From Escarpia spicata (lineage: Eukaryota; Annelida; Polychaeta; Sabellida; Siboglinidae), in contig OZ023213.1 in assembly GCA_963995525.1 (NCBI GenBank), positions 52,175,889 through 52,239,888 on the forward strand: DNA of 64,000 nt, given 5' to 3'. Under the pieces are notes generated by a model. That model searched no databases, was not told the DNA's origin, and saw only the letters and a program-made list of their open reading frames with translations. Below are positions 47,237 through 58,749 of the stretch, piece after piece. A program made the translations under genes and the position numbers. Numbering within the stretch: position 1 is the first letter of the stretch; every line of letters begins with the position of its first letter.

Positions 47237-48530
47237 TAGGATATCAAGCCCTGCAACAGTGGCTTCGGCCCCTGTATCTGGTGTTGCCTTTGCTGTTGTA
47301 ATGAAGCTATCATCAGCATTATGATGAAGTTGTACCTTAATGCGCGGGGCGCGACGGTGTTTTTTCTTTCCCAGAATGTCCAGTACGCGAATCTGACTCA
47401 TTGCGGTCGATCGACGTGTACTCTCATTTTGTGGATTGTTCTGACGGCAACACGTAGCCCAATAACCCATTTTCTTACAGACTGAACATACACTGTGTCG
47501 TGCAGGACATTCATCTCGCGTTTTATGAGCCGATTTTCCACAATAACCGCATCTGTGGTTATGTTTTGAAGTGGCGTTATTCCTGGTTTTACTACGTTGT
47601 CAGGTTTTCTTGCCAATTCTGTCTATCTTCGTATGTCCTTTGTCATTGTTTGTAAGTGCAGCTTCATCATTCCTTGCTGATTCATCATTCCTGCATATAT
47701 CAACTGTTGTCAGTAGAGAAGGGGGAGGCGTGATTGCTAATAACTTTCGTCTTGTTTCTGGGTCACGAATTCCCGACATAATTCGCGTAGCAAGACGATC
47801 GTCTAAGCACTGCTGGCAAAGGTCTGCGTTGTTGGCAATTTCCCGCAATTCCATGTAGAAGTGGTCGAACGGTTCGCTTTCTTCTTGTTTGCGTTCTTCT
47901 AGGGCCACCTTGTCCAGTGTAACATTTCGTTTGGCTCGGATGTGTTCGTGGATTCGGTCTAAGATCGCTGTGACGGTTATATCGTCATCATTGTTTATAC
48001 TGATGGCTAATTGCAATGTAGCACGCATTTCAATAGAGAGGCTAGTGCGCAACACTGGCTCTCTGTTGACGTCCTGGGAGACGGTCGAGCTGTTCTAACT
48101 CAAGGAAATCTTCCCACGATCGCCTCTATGCTGCTAGTTCTCGTAGTGTTACGTCTGCTACCATTGGCTCCGGCGGTCTAGTTTTGGCGTGTTGGCCTGT
48201 AGAAGTACGCTATACGTTGGTCACAGTGTCTGTGTGTTGAGTCTCTGGACCACTAGACTCATCATTGGCGCCGTTGCTGTGTGCGCGCGATGGTGATTTA
48301 TGAGCGCATCTGTCGAGGGTCTCGCAGAATAGACGCATCGATAGTTCATGTCTTTCATCGCGTGCGCGCTCCCGTTCCTGGTTTCGCTGTTCACGTTTGT
48401 TGTCCTGTTCTTCTTGTTTAGATAGGAATGTCGCAAGCCAGTCTGGTGCGATTGTGTCACCGCAGCGCGGACTTTGGTGAACGTCAACGCTTGTGGCGCG
48501 CTCTTGCGGAGCTTTTGATAGCTCCGCCAT
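47237..48530 (-). pseudogene. Ty3/Gypsy-type gag and protease fragment
   Basis: On the minus strand an ATG at 48530 opens MAELSKAPQERATSVDVHQS followed by a long charged segment. The gag capsid-like part continues at 48055-47600 (LEERKQEESEPFDHFYMELR, CLDDRLATRIMSGIRDPETR). Two Cys/His knuckles follow across a frameshift (CRYCGKSAHKTRDEC and CSVCKKMGYWATCC, the second imperfect), and then the aspartic-protease motif PDTGAEATVAG near 47265. No RT or integrase follows, because the element is cut at about 47236 by the RTE junction. It belongs to a different lineage from the adjacent plus-strand Gypsy. Confidence 0.75.
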
Positions 48531-48539
48531 ATTGGATAA

Positions 48540-48683
48540 GTATCACATTTCCGCTTCCTGTATTATTGCGTTGGTTAATTCCATACCTTCTTCCTGTTGT
48601 ACGTTCTCTTGGCTCGACTTCCGCTTTGAGATAAGTCTGTTCAATAAATGTTCTCGTCGTTATTGAGTCTTTCCCTTCTATAT
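48540..48683 (+). mobile_element. Partial 5' LTR of the plus-strand Gypsy element
   Basis: The sequence ends CAATAAATGTTCTCG...CTTCTATAT just before a primer-binding site, with AATAAA about 35 bp before the end, as in the R-U5 part of an LTR. Its 5' part is missing or undefined where the opposite-strand gag begins. No 3' LTR exists in the window. Confidence 0.55.
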
Positions 48684-48699
48684 TGGCGTGGTGGCAGCG
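48684..48699 (+). other. Primer-binding site of the Gypsy element
   Basis: TGGCGTGGTGGCAGCG directly follows the LTR-like end. TGG at the LTR boundary and TGGTGGCAGCG are typical of Ty3/Gypsy primer-binding regions. The matching tRNA is not determined. Confidence 0.5.
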
Positions 48700-48843
48700 T
48701 TTTCACTACTGAAGTGGATAGATACTCGTATAGCCAAACAAACGGCACGACGAATGCTTACTTTCCGTACGCAGTAATTAACATTGAACATTGAACATTG
48801 CCGGCATTTGCATAGACGATTGAGCTACACGTCAAACGCGACA

Positions 48844-49829
48844 ATGGCTCAGTCACAGACAGCTCCAAAACAGTGGTCTCTTTCAAAACACGAAACACTG
48901 ACGTCATATGAGAGCTGGAGCCCAAACCTCCAATGTAATCATTGGACGCGAATTTCGCACCATTCCTACTCGACCAGGCAACATGGGGAAAGAAAACTAA
49001 CACTTCTCCACTCAGAGGCTTACTTGACGATACAGAAGACACACCAGGCTTGGTTAGGCGAACGGCACAACAAAAAGTCGCGCACTTAGAATTAATGCTT
49101 GGGCAGATTGCCAACTTCTGTCCGATCATATCGCGAAATTATATCGTCAAAAACTCGACATCCGTCAACTCCATATGGCAGGCGATCAGACTTCAGTTCG
49201 GGTTTCAGACAAGCGGCGCTCACTTCATAGATTTCGTCGACATAAAACTTGAATCAGACGAAAACCACGAGGACCTATTCCAACGCCTCATGGCGTTCGT
49301 TGATGATAGTCTGCTGACAGTGGGTGGCGGTATATCACACCACGACGAGTTCCCGACCGTAGATGAGGACTTATCACCGTCGCTAGAGAACATGGTTGTA
49401 TTGAGCTACCTTAGACTTATCCATCAGGAGCTACCTAGACTCGTAAAACAGCGCTACGGAACCGAACTGCGGAGCCGCACACTAGCCAGTCTTAAACCAG
49501 ATATCTCTCAGGCCCTGGGGTCCCTACTGGACGAGATCCATTCTTTGTCAGAGACAAAAATCCTGAGACAGTCAACCTACTACCAACCACGCACACGCTC
49601 TGGGCCCGCTCGCCCACAAAGCTACCAACGAACCCAACGAGCAAAACAATGCCCACTCTGTAAGCAGGCTGGTAGACCGATAGTAGACCACTATCTAAGC
49701 GCTTGCAAGTACTTGCCCGAGCAAGACAGACTGTTCATGACTAAGGCACGCAACGTGACAGGACTAAACTGCGAAGATAGCGTAGACGATGAACCACCAG
49801 TGAATGACGACTACGTCAATGACGTATAA
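48844..49829 (+). pseudogene. Ty3/Gypsy gag, frameshifted
   Basis: It starts MAQSQTAPKQWSLSKHETL, shifts frame at about 48935, then continues NFAPFLLDQATWGKKT, LMLGQIANFCPIISRNYIVK, RYGTELRSRTLASLKPDISQ, and ends with a zinc-binding motif C-x2-C-x9-H-x4-C (CPLCKQAGRPIVDHYLSAC). It ends at a TAA that is in frame with the following pol. The frameshift makes it non-functional. Confidence 0.8.
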
Positions 49830-52273
49830 AACGTGTCATTCTTCAAGGCGTTCCATCGTCACCACACAGTACGTCTTACCCTCGACACTGGGGCCGAAGC
49901 CAACATGATTAGAGAGACGGTGGCCAGGTCAATTGGTGCAAAAATCACCAAAAGCTCCCAGCTCGCAAGACAAGCTGATGGTGTAATCCCAATCAATGTA
50001 GTTGTAGAAACAAGGCTCGTGTTATCGCTGGATAATCTTGACCTACACTTCGATGCCCTTGTCGTTAAAGACTTGGATGTCGATGTACTTGCGGGAACAC
50101 CATTCATGACAACCAATGACATATCCGTTCGTCCCGCCAAAAATCAGATCAGCATTGACGAAACTGTGATACACTACGGGATGGAGAACGTCAACCGTTC
50201 CCAATATCACACGATTCGCAGAGCGCAGGCCTACGTGTTGCGTGCGCCACCCGCGTCCACTACTGTTTGGCCAGGCGACTACATAGAACTGTCTATTCCA
50301 TCAGCACTCGACGATCTTGTAGTGGCGATCGAACCTCGTAACGATCATAAGTCAACATTGCACTACCCAGATTGGCCCCAACCTGCCATTGTCGAGGCAG
50401 TCGGGGACAAAATCCGTTTACTAAAAACGTGTACACAACCCTTGAAAATAGGACGCAACGAGCACTTTTGCCAAGTGCGTGGTACCAGAGCATGTGACAC
50501 CAACTACGTGGACGACATCGTAGTCAAAAACACAAGCACACACGCAGCAGACGTGCAATTTTCAGACACTATCGAACATACTATAGACAGTGGCAACCTC
50601 TTGTCTGACGACTTGCGCAACCAGTTCCGCAATCTGCATCAACAATTTGACACAGTGTTCAACTCGAAAATCATAGGATACAACGGGGATGCGGGCCCAT
50701 TCACAGCAACTGTAAACATGGGACCAGTCCAACCCCCGCAGCGAAAGGGGAGGTGTCCGCAATACGCTCGCGACAAACTCGTCGAACTTCAGGAAAAGTG
50801 TGATGATATGGAGGCGGCCGGTGTATTCCGTCGTCCAGAAGATATCGGGATGGTGGCCGAATACCTTAACCCGTCTAATTTCTCATACGCAAAGCTAATG
50901 GAGGATCACAACTCGTCACTGCCTTCACGGAAGTAGGACGTTACAGCAAGCCGCAGCCTTCTCTCATGCCAGACGTGGATTCGACACTAAGATCCATAGC
51001 TTGCTGGAAGTACATCTTTGTATCAGACTTGACGAAAGCATTCTAGCAGATCCCTCTATCGAAGGACTCAATCAAATACTGCGGAGTTGCGACACCCTTT
51101 CGTGGAGTTCTCGTGTACACACGATGTGCCATGGGCATGCCCGGCTCGGAGACGGCATTGGAAGAACTCATGTGCCGAGTCTTTGGTGATCTGTTACAAG
51201 AGGGCGTCGTCGCCAAGTTGGCTGACGATTTGTACTGCGGGAGCAACTCGCCACAAGAGCTACTAGACAACTGGAGTCGTGTCCTTGATGCCCTTGCTCG
51301 ATGCGACTTACGACTTTCAGCAAAGAAGACCAGGGTTTGCCCCAAATCAACGACCATCCTAGGCTGGGTGTGGTCAGAAGGTACACTACATGCCAGTCCT
51401 CACCGCATCGCTACTCTGGCATCGTGCACACCGCCACAAACCGTTCTGGGACTTCGTTCCTTCGTTGGAGCATATCAAGTGTTGGGACGCGTCATCTCTC
51501 AGTGTTCCAAAGTACTTGCACCCCTCGAGTCGTACATTGCGGGCATGAAATCACAGGAGATATTGACATGGACTGATGACATCCGCGAGGCGTTCCGTGT
51601 AGCCCAAAACACACTCTCCACCAACAGATCGATCACATTACCGCGGCCCAGTGACCAACTATGGATCGTTACCGACGGTTCGGTTACCAAACGTGGCATC
51701 GGATCCACACTGTACGTTTCGCGAAATGGACAGACCCGTCTTGCCGGGTTTTTCAGCGCCAAACTAAAGAAACACCAAGTTACATGGCTACCCTGCGAAA
51801 TCGAAGCGTTAGGCATCGCTGCAGCAGTCAAACACTTCAGCCCGTACATCATACAATCAAAGCCGAAGCCGTGTCTACTCACCGACAGCAAACCGTGTGT
51901 GCAGGCCATTGACAAACTATGCCGTGGCGAATTTTCATCTAGCCCTCGCGTGACATCGTTTCTGTCAGTTGTCGCCCTATACCAAGTCACAGTGCGCCAC
52001 CTGGCGGGTTCATCAAACATACCATCCGACTTCGCAAGCAGAAACGCACTTGAATGCCATGAACCACATTGCCAGATATGCTCTTTCATATCGCAAATCG
52101 AACAAACTGTCGTTATGAGTGTTGCTGTGGAAGATATCATATCCGGCTCCACTCGCCTTCCGTTCACGAGCAGGTCCGCATGGCTCTCTACACAATCAGA
52201 GTGCCCTGACCGACGCGTCAGAGCTCACCTAAAACAAGACAAACGTCCATCCAAAAAAGTAACCAACGCCAAG
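49830..52273 (+). pseudogene. Ty3/Gypsy pol (protease, RT, RNase H), broken and missing integrase
   Basis: Pol continues in the gag frame after one TAA. The protease motif LDTGAEANMI lies near 49880-49910. RT motifs follow: [27 protein letters not shown] then an in-frame [18 protein letters not shown], and KLADDLYCG as the catalytic DD box. RNase H shows [32 protein letters not shown] and [16 protein letters not shown] stop and frameshift at about 50920-50936 and the RT stop inactivate it. The frame is lost at about 52271, just after KKVTNAK, at the duplication junction, so integrase and the 3' LTR are absent. Confidence 0.85.
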
Positions 52274-53161
52274 GTGCGGTGCAAATGGAGGTGTTTTGAA
52301 AGTTCCAAAGTGTGTTTTTAGCGAGCCTCAAGTAAAACATTTTTATAGTCGCCGCGACAACAGTACACTAACCCTCTTATGATGCCGTAGTCTGACAGCG
52401 GAGTCGTGCTGAAGCTCCGGGTCAACACACCCTGTATTAATTTCGTTCTGGTGCCTATGATCATGGTCATTGAAGAACATTCTTTTGCCTGTCAACAGGT
52501 ACCCCAGTCAGAATATAATTGAGTAGGTTTTATTTGGAATAGTAACAAGCTTTGAACTCCAATGCAATACCCACAGGACATTAGCATTTATACTTTGAAC
52601 AATAAAGTGTAGGTCATAACCAGTAATGGACAAAACTCGTCACGGCCGTGACTTCTTTAGACAAAACCCCTCAGCCTTTTAGAAGTGGACTTATATACAA
52701 TTATCTTGATCAATATTATTTCTCCAGTTCAACACATATATGCATTGCCAGTATGTGTGTGATAGAATATCTTTTAATAAACAAATTGCAAAAAAATAGC
52801 ATTTAGGTGTTTTGTCCACGAGGATTTATACCCAGAATGGCCATGTCGTGAGGAATTATATTCGTGAGGATTTATGCCCAGAATGATTATGTCGTGAGTG
52901 GTTATATCCATGAGGGTTTATGCACAGAATGGTCATGCCCTGAGGGATTATATAATAAACGCGCCAATATCCTCAGACAATCCGTGCTCAGTGGCGCACC
53001 AAATCCGTGAGGGTTTATACCTAGAGTGGTTATGTTTATCGTAAAGAAGTCTACGCCAGGATCTTGAACAATCGACAATGTCAAGTTTGTTTACAGAGCT
53101 GAAAAAATTAATATATGACTTATTCGCTTGTTATACTGTACCTGAAGTTATTAATCCAAGT

Positions 53162-53494
53162 TTATAAGCAAATCAATAACTCCACAATACACCAAATGGC
53201 AGGGTATATTTGGACTGGTCGCACGGCAACAAACTGTTGAACTACTGTGCCACCCCAATCCGAATATAACTTTGTTTTGAAGAGCGTTGTAACTACTTTG
53301 GCCAATTGGCTGCTATTGTCGAAGCAGAAGGAACCCATTGTGTTATAACCACTTGTGATTATATTGCAGGAGTAATTACTTGTTTTGCGCATGAACGTAT
53401 TTAGATGAGCAAAATAAAGGTCGTGGTATGAGAAGCTTAGACGTATGCACCAGTGGATTGTATACGTTTCTGAGGCATGCCCACGGGAGAACAA
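53162..53494 (-). CDS. Unrecognised 110-aa ORF, copy B
   Basis: This is the counterpart of 26154-26486 with two amino-acid differences. It shows no recognised motif, and retention is expected from recent duplication alone. Confidence 0.15.
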   Translation of the reverse strand: MFSRGHASETYTIHWCIRLSFSYHDLYFAHLNTFMRKTSNYSCNIITSGYNTMGSFCFDNSSQLAKVVTTLFKTKLYSDWGGTVVQQFVAVRPVQIYPAIWCIVELLICL

Positions 53495-54910
53495 TTAATA
53501 ACATAGTTCAGTCTAGTTGACAGTTATTAAAATTTGTTTATAATACATTCACAGCTGAACTGAGAATGTAATTATAAATTATGTCTGTGTTTAACTTGTC
53601 AAAGGAAAACAGTAACAGAAATACATAAAGAATGTTCCTCAATTACATGTATAGTCCAATGTCTAACTACTGTGGAAATAGGTATGCACAATTCGGTGGT
53701 TGTGATGGTATTATGTTTACCTGCAAAACATCGGCGTGCATATTGGTTTTTTGCGAAGTGGCTTTCGTTGTGCCTATATGGCATACTGCAATACTGTGAA
53801 CGATACAACTAGCTGGTTCTGGTGATACCACTCTATGAAATACTAATGAACGTGTGAACGGAATCTGCGTAATTTATTTTGCTACACTCTATAATTGTTG
53901 CGTGTCTCTGTGTGGGTAGAATTTCACGTTTACTAAGATCAAGGTAGCAATACATGGAGCCCATAAAATAGTGTTTATTTTTGGATAAACAAATTGTTAC
54001 GCTAGTTTGCCGTGTTTTCAATAATGCATGTCGACACACATAACGACAGAGCTATGCAATTCTATGAGAACAAAAACCGGTCGTCACCTTCAAACCATGT
54101 TGATTTCTTCTCTTAGTTCGAAAAAGGCTGTTCACGCGGTAACCAGCAAACGTTCACATGGTAGAGAAAACCTCTGAAGTCGGCTCCAACCACTTCGCAT
54201 TCACTGGCAATTATGTGGTTTGTGGCACTCCACTGAAGTACAATTCAGACAACGGAATCTTTCTAGTGTAATCAATTGTGCATAAGAGATAACACCTGAA
54301 GATGTATCCATTTAAGCGCGAAGTATTTGCTGTAAAATGGCCTTATGCAAAAATGACCTCGCTCATCTCAAAGATTCAGTACTTCGTTGTGGTATTCAAA
54401 CATGATATATGTTTCATACTTCTCCTTTGTTATTCGCCAAGGACAAGCCTCGATGTTTCAACTAGACATATCTTGCTGAGATCCTCTCGGATTGTCTAGG
54501 ACTACTTGCGTATAATTAGTCAATCTTGGGCTTGGCGGAAAATACTGGGTTCGATTTATTATGGATATCGGTGCAGAAATGTCGGAACATATGTGGAAGG
54601 GTTGAAGAGATAACTGTTGTTATTACGTAAATATGATTCGTAAACTATCCATAGACACATATTAAGAAACATCTATAGTCAGAGAAAGTGTATTTGAGGA
54701 TGTTAGTCTTAGGCCATTGCCGAAGCTTCGGTGGCGATAGTCGGGGGAAACAGATTTTGTTCACGTGGCATGGCAATCTAGCGTAAAGTGTAACGTTTGT
54801 GTACAGATAACAGTCTTCTTAAAGACTGCATAGTGAATAGTGTAAACATAGTTGACTAAACTATTTTGAATAGTTAATTAGATTGTTATCATTACTATTA
54901 AACAAATTCT

Positions 54911-56339
54911 GATATGGCGCCTTGCAAGTGTGTCAAGACAAAGCGACACTTGGTGTGCGACGACTGCCACACCAGGGTGGATTGTGGGAAGTCATGAACA
55001 GATATTAAGGAAAAGATATTCACCTTTCCGTGAGTGAGGTGTTGGAAGGTGGAATGTCCGCGGAAGGAGGTCGTTAGGTAGACAGATATTGTGAAGGGGG
55101 TGGAGATGAGAATTAGCAAGGAGACAGGTGGAATGGAGAGTGACGATATTATATATATGTGGGAATACCGTGAGACTGAAGGAGAAGAGTAGCGGCAAGA
55201 AAACTGAGGCAAGGCGACTGAGAGGAGGCAAGGTGATTGGAGGGAAAGAAATTGGAAAATCGACGACAGAAAACGTGACAGGCGTGATTGTGACAGGGGA
55301 GAAAGTGACCGTAGAGAAGGAGAGAGGGAAATTGGTACGTGACAGGAGATAAATAACTGTGATGGGAGGAAAGATGAAGAGACGAAAAGAAGAGAGAGTA
55401 CACGGGACAGAAGAGAAGTCGAAAAAAGAGACGCTGACAAAAAAGGAGGAGGAAAGGTGACAAGAGAAAAAGCGACAGGAAAGAATGGAACGGAAGAGAA
55501 TGGGATAGGAGAGAAGACGGCAGGGGGTAAAGACAACAACTAGACAGATGCAAACCAGAGAAGGAGCTACTCTGAGACAATGATTGATGGTGGGGCAATG
55601 AGAAAAGAGAAGGTGTTCATGGGCGACTCTATTCTGAGAAAGACAGATAGGAAACTAAGCGAGGGGAGGACATCGTTGTTTGTTTACTGGGGGTTAGGAT
55701 AGAACATGTGAATGAAAGGGTAGAGAAGAGAAGGTATTGGGGCAAGGCAAGGGAGAATCTATATTAGTACACGTAAGGACAAATAATGCAGACAGGAAGA
55801 GAACAACTGAGGTAGTACAGATAGTTAGTGAGGAAGTTAAAGAAGACAAAAGTTGAACAGTTTATTCTTTCAGGAAGTTTGCTAGTTGAACAAATGTGTG
55901 AAGAAGAGGGGGTGGGATTCACAGATTTATGGGGATACTTTGTTGGGAGGGAAGATATGTACATGATAGATGGCCTCCATCTAAGTGGAAAGGGGCAGCG
56001 GTTTTCTCAGAGAAACTGCTGACAGTGGGACACGTTGCATGGGACTATGTTATTATGGGGGATTTTAACCTATGGGCATATACAATGAAACTATCTACAG
56101 AGTACGGGGAGTGGGGACCATAATATTTTAGTTTAGTACAACATGTGCTAGAACCAACCACGGGTGAGAATGTGTTAGACATAGTTTTGTCCTCACAGAA
56201 TGAATTAGTTGACAATGTCAAGATGTGTGAGCCACTGGGGAGTAGTGATCACAACCAGGTACATTTTACCACCAACGTAAAATCAGAAAGGAATAATAAA
56301 AAAGCAGTACAGGAGAAATTTCCACAAAGGAAGATATAA
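54911..56339 (+). mobile_element. 5' half of a CR1-like LINE, copy B
   Basis: It carries the same blocks as 27874-29331: MAPCKCVKTKRHLVCDDCHT, a charged linker, an esterase-like segment, then VIMGDFNLW and PLGSSDHNQVHF. Compared with copy A it has an earlier stop, small deletions near 56020 and 56130, and an AT insertion near 55150. Both copies therefore decayed independently after duplication. Confidence 0.7.
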
Positions 56340-56557
56340 GGACATGAGGAAATATTTACTAAAGAGAGACTGAAATAACACACTGAAGAATACGACAGCA
56401 ACATTATCAGTGTGTTTTCAATATATGGCCTGTGCAGTTGCGAGGAATGGATTAGTGAAATATCCGGGGTTTTGGAAGTTCGTGTTAACCCACAGAAAAG
56501 ACCGAATTACCCCCAAGGAGATCATTACCCCCAGGTTAATATACAGCAGATTTAATA

Positions 56558-57215
56558 GATTTAACAAGATTGTCATCCAGAAAATTACTCTGGATGGCAG
56601 TTGGACAAGGAAGCCTTTTGGCTTATCGAGAGTCCAATACTTTTTATCTACATGTATCCCGCCTTTTTAAGGTGTGTGTCGATTTTATTTTTAAACATAT
56701 TCACGCTACTAGCACCAACACAATCAGGAGATAATATGTTCCATTCATTTACACTCCTTTGTGAGAATGAGAACTTTCTTATATCTAATCTACACTGCTC
56801 CTTTACTAATGTAGCTTCATGTCCTCTGGTCCTTTTATCTTTCTTAACTGAGAAAAAAATGTTTCTATCAATATTTTCATAACCATTCAATATTTTAAAC
56901 ACTTCTATGTGATCTCCTCTCAATCTCCTGGTCTCTAGTGTTGTTAAACCACATTCTTTTAGGCGTATTTCGTAACTAAGATCCCTCAGATTTTGTATCA
57001 TTTTAGTCGCTCTCCTCTGTACTCTTTCTAGCATATCTATGTCCTTCTTGCGATATGGCCTCCATGCTTGTATACAATATTCTAAATGAGGCCTCACTAT
57101 TGTTTTGTACAGCGGTACTATTAATTCTTTTTTCTTATACGTTATATTTCGCCTAATTAATCCAAGGATTTGATTTCCCTTTGACGCTGCAATTCCGCAC
57201 TGCTCTGAAACCTTC
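56558..57215 (-). mobile_element. CR1/L2-type LINE 3' end inserted only in copy B
   Basis: Copy A reads straight through (CAGATTTAATACATGCAAG), whereas B carries about 660 bp at this point. The minus frame is open for 195 codons, from [20 protein letters not shown] through [20 protein letters not shown] and [19 protein letters not shown]. It ends with the family tail containing TTTAACAAGATTG. It is a 5'-truncated insertion, so it postdates the 27-kb duplication. The intact frame fits a young copy. Confidence 0.85.
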
Positions 57216-57461
57216 AATACATGCAAGTAACTCAATATCGTTTATCGGTGTATAACGTTTTGTTTTATCGTTATTTTGTAATCACTAGATAGGTGTGTCT
57301 TTATTGGGATATCATGTATCTTGTTGTTACTTCGTACATAGGTATACTGTAGAACAGCAGTCGTCAAACACAGGATAACGTAGGCGTGTACACCTTACAG
57401 CACACCTGTTCAACAGCTCATAAGTACTGCCATACTGAGGGATACCAAACATTCAGCTTTC

Positions 57462-57800
57462 CTAATGTAACATTTGTATGTGTGTAGCGGAGCGGACCAC
57501 GGCTATTGTGAATCTGATTAAGCATGTGGGCAGGTTATGAGAAAGTTGTGAATACAACATCAACTTAATTGGTGTTTGCAACGAAAATAACAAGGTTACA
57601 GTAGACGTGTTGCCCAGGCGTTGATACGGATATAGAACATGTTGGCTGTTAGCGTGAACAATGGGTGGTAAACAACAGTTTGGTGAAGGGCAAATTGTCT
57701 GTGCCGTTTCGTTGGGACGGCTGTAAGCTATATTTGTTAGTCGGATGAAAGACGAACCACAATCGTTAGCACTGTCAACAGTATTCAAGTTGTTGTTCAC
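57462..57800 (-). CDS. Unrecognised ORF, copy B of 29790-30251 (shortened)
   Basis: The C-terminal 112 codons match copy A (YPYQRLGNTSTVTLLFSLQ), and the N-terminal part is out of frame. About 18 amino-acid differences in roughly 110 codons indicate no strong constraint. It is unrecognised and probably not a gene. Confidence 0.15.
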   Translation of the reverse strand: MNNNLNTVDSANDCGSSFIRLTNIAYSRPNETAQTICPSPNCCLPPIVHANSQHVLYPYQRLGNTSTVTLLFSLQTPIKLMLYSQLSHNLPTCLIRFTIAVVRSATHIQMLH

Positions 57801-58749
57801 CCTATCAAGTCTCTTTCAAAACACCCCCGAAATAACCCTTTCACCAGCGATACCAATTATGGCAGCACGGCTTTCAGTATTCACTACGCCTTGTTGAACC
57901 TTGAACTGCATTATTCTGTGCACTGACTACAACTGATTACACAACGGTACCCAACAATAATAGTAATTAAGCATTGAAAATGAACATTTCTCTCCACTAG
58001 AGGAGATTGATTAACAATTACCAATCATTATAATTACATAACAAACAGTACTTAATTCGCGCCTATCGACTAGGCCAAATAAAGCCAAGAGGAGGTAGAT
58101 AATTCACGAGTAAGACACGAAACGAACGATGTAATAAGACAACAGAATATCTTAAGACATCGTCTACGGGAGCTGTTTTGTTTTGACATCGTAAATATGA
58201 GATTGTAGGTATCACACACTGCGTGTAATGGCTTGAGAATGACGTCCGAAAGTCTACATATAAAGTGGCATATATGTGGCATCCATATAGCAAAAGGAAA
58301 GCGTATAGGTATGATGAAAATAACTTTTCTAAGAGTAGACCTCTAAACAACTGACTGTTGCGTCCCATAACTGAAGTTTTTTGTTGCATGCATAACGCCT
58401 TTGGCGCAGCATGAGAGGAGAATGATTGTTCTCCTCCATGTTCCCTGCTGCACATTGGTGAGGGTCAGAGATAATATTGCTGAACCACTTGCTGTGTTTT
58501 TTCTTTCCAAAGTGTTTCATACATAATCCCTTCTCTCTATCTTTGATTCTCACCCCAATCTTCTCATGTCGCTCCTCACGCAGTCCTCCCATCTCAGGGT
58601 TGGCCTATCCTTTTCAGTGTCCTTGCCATTTTTTCATCTCTGCTCTCTTTGCTAAGTATTGATAATTGAATAAGAAGAAGCAGAAAAGAACAAGAAGAAA
58701 AAAAGAAGACATAAATAAAAGGGACACGGGATGGAACAAGATTAACAAG

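Larger units (their letters stand above)
25251..52273 (+). repeat. Tandem duplication unit A, about 27.0 kb, carrying gene 2
   Basis: From TGCGGTGCAAATGGAGG at about 25248 onward the sequence matches 52271 onward nearly base for base as far as the window allows (to about 35150 against 64000). In B the match begins directly after a truncated Gypsy pol. The simplest reading is a head-to-tail duplication whose unit runs from 25251 to the Gypsy breakpoint at 52273. Differences by eye are a few percent substitutions plus indels. The stretch 25336-27873 has no supported gene. Confidence 0.75.
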
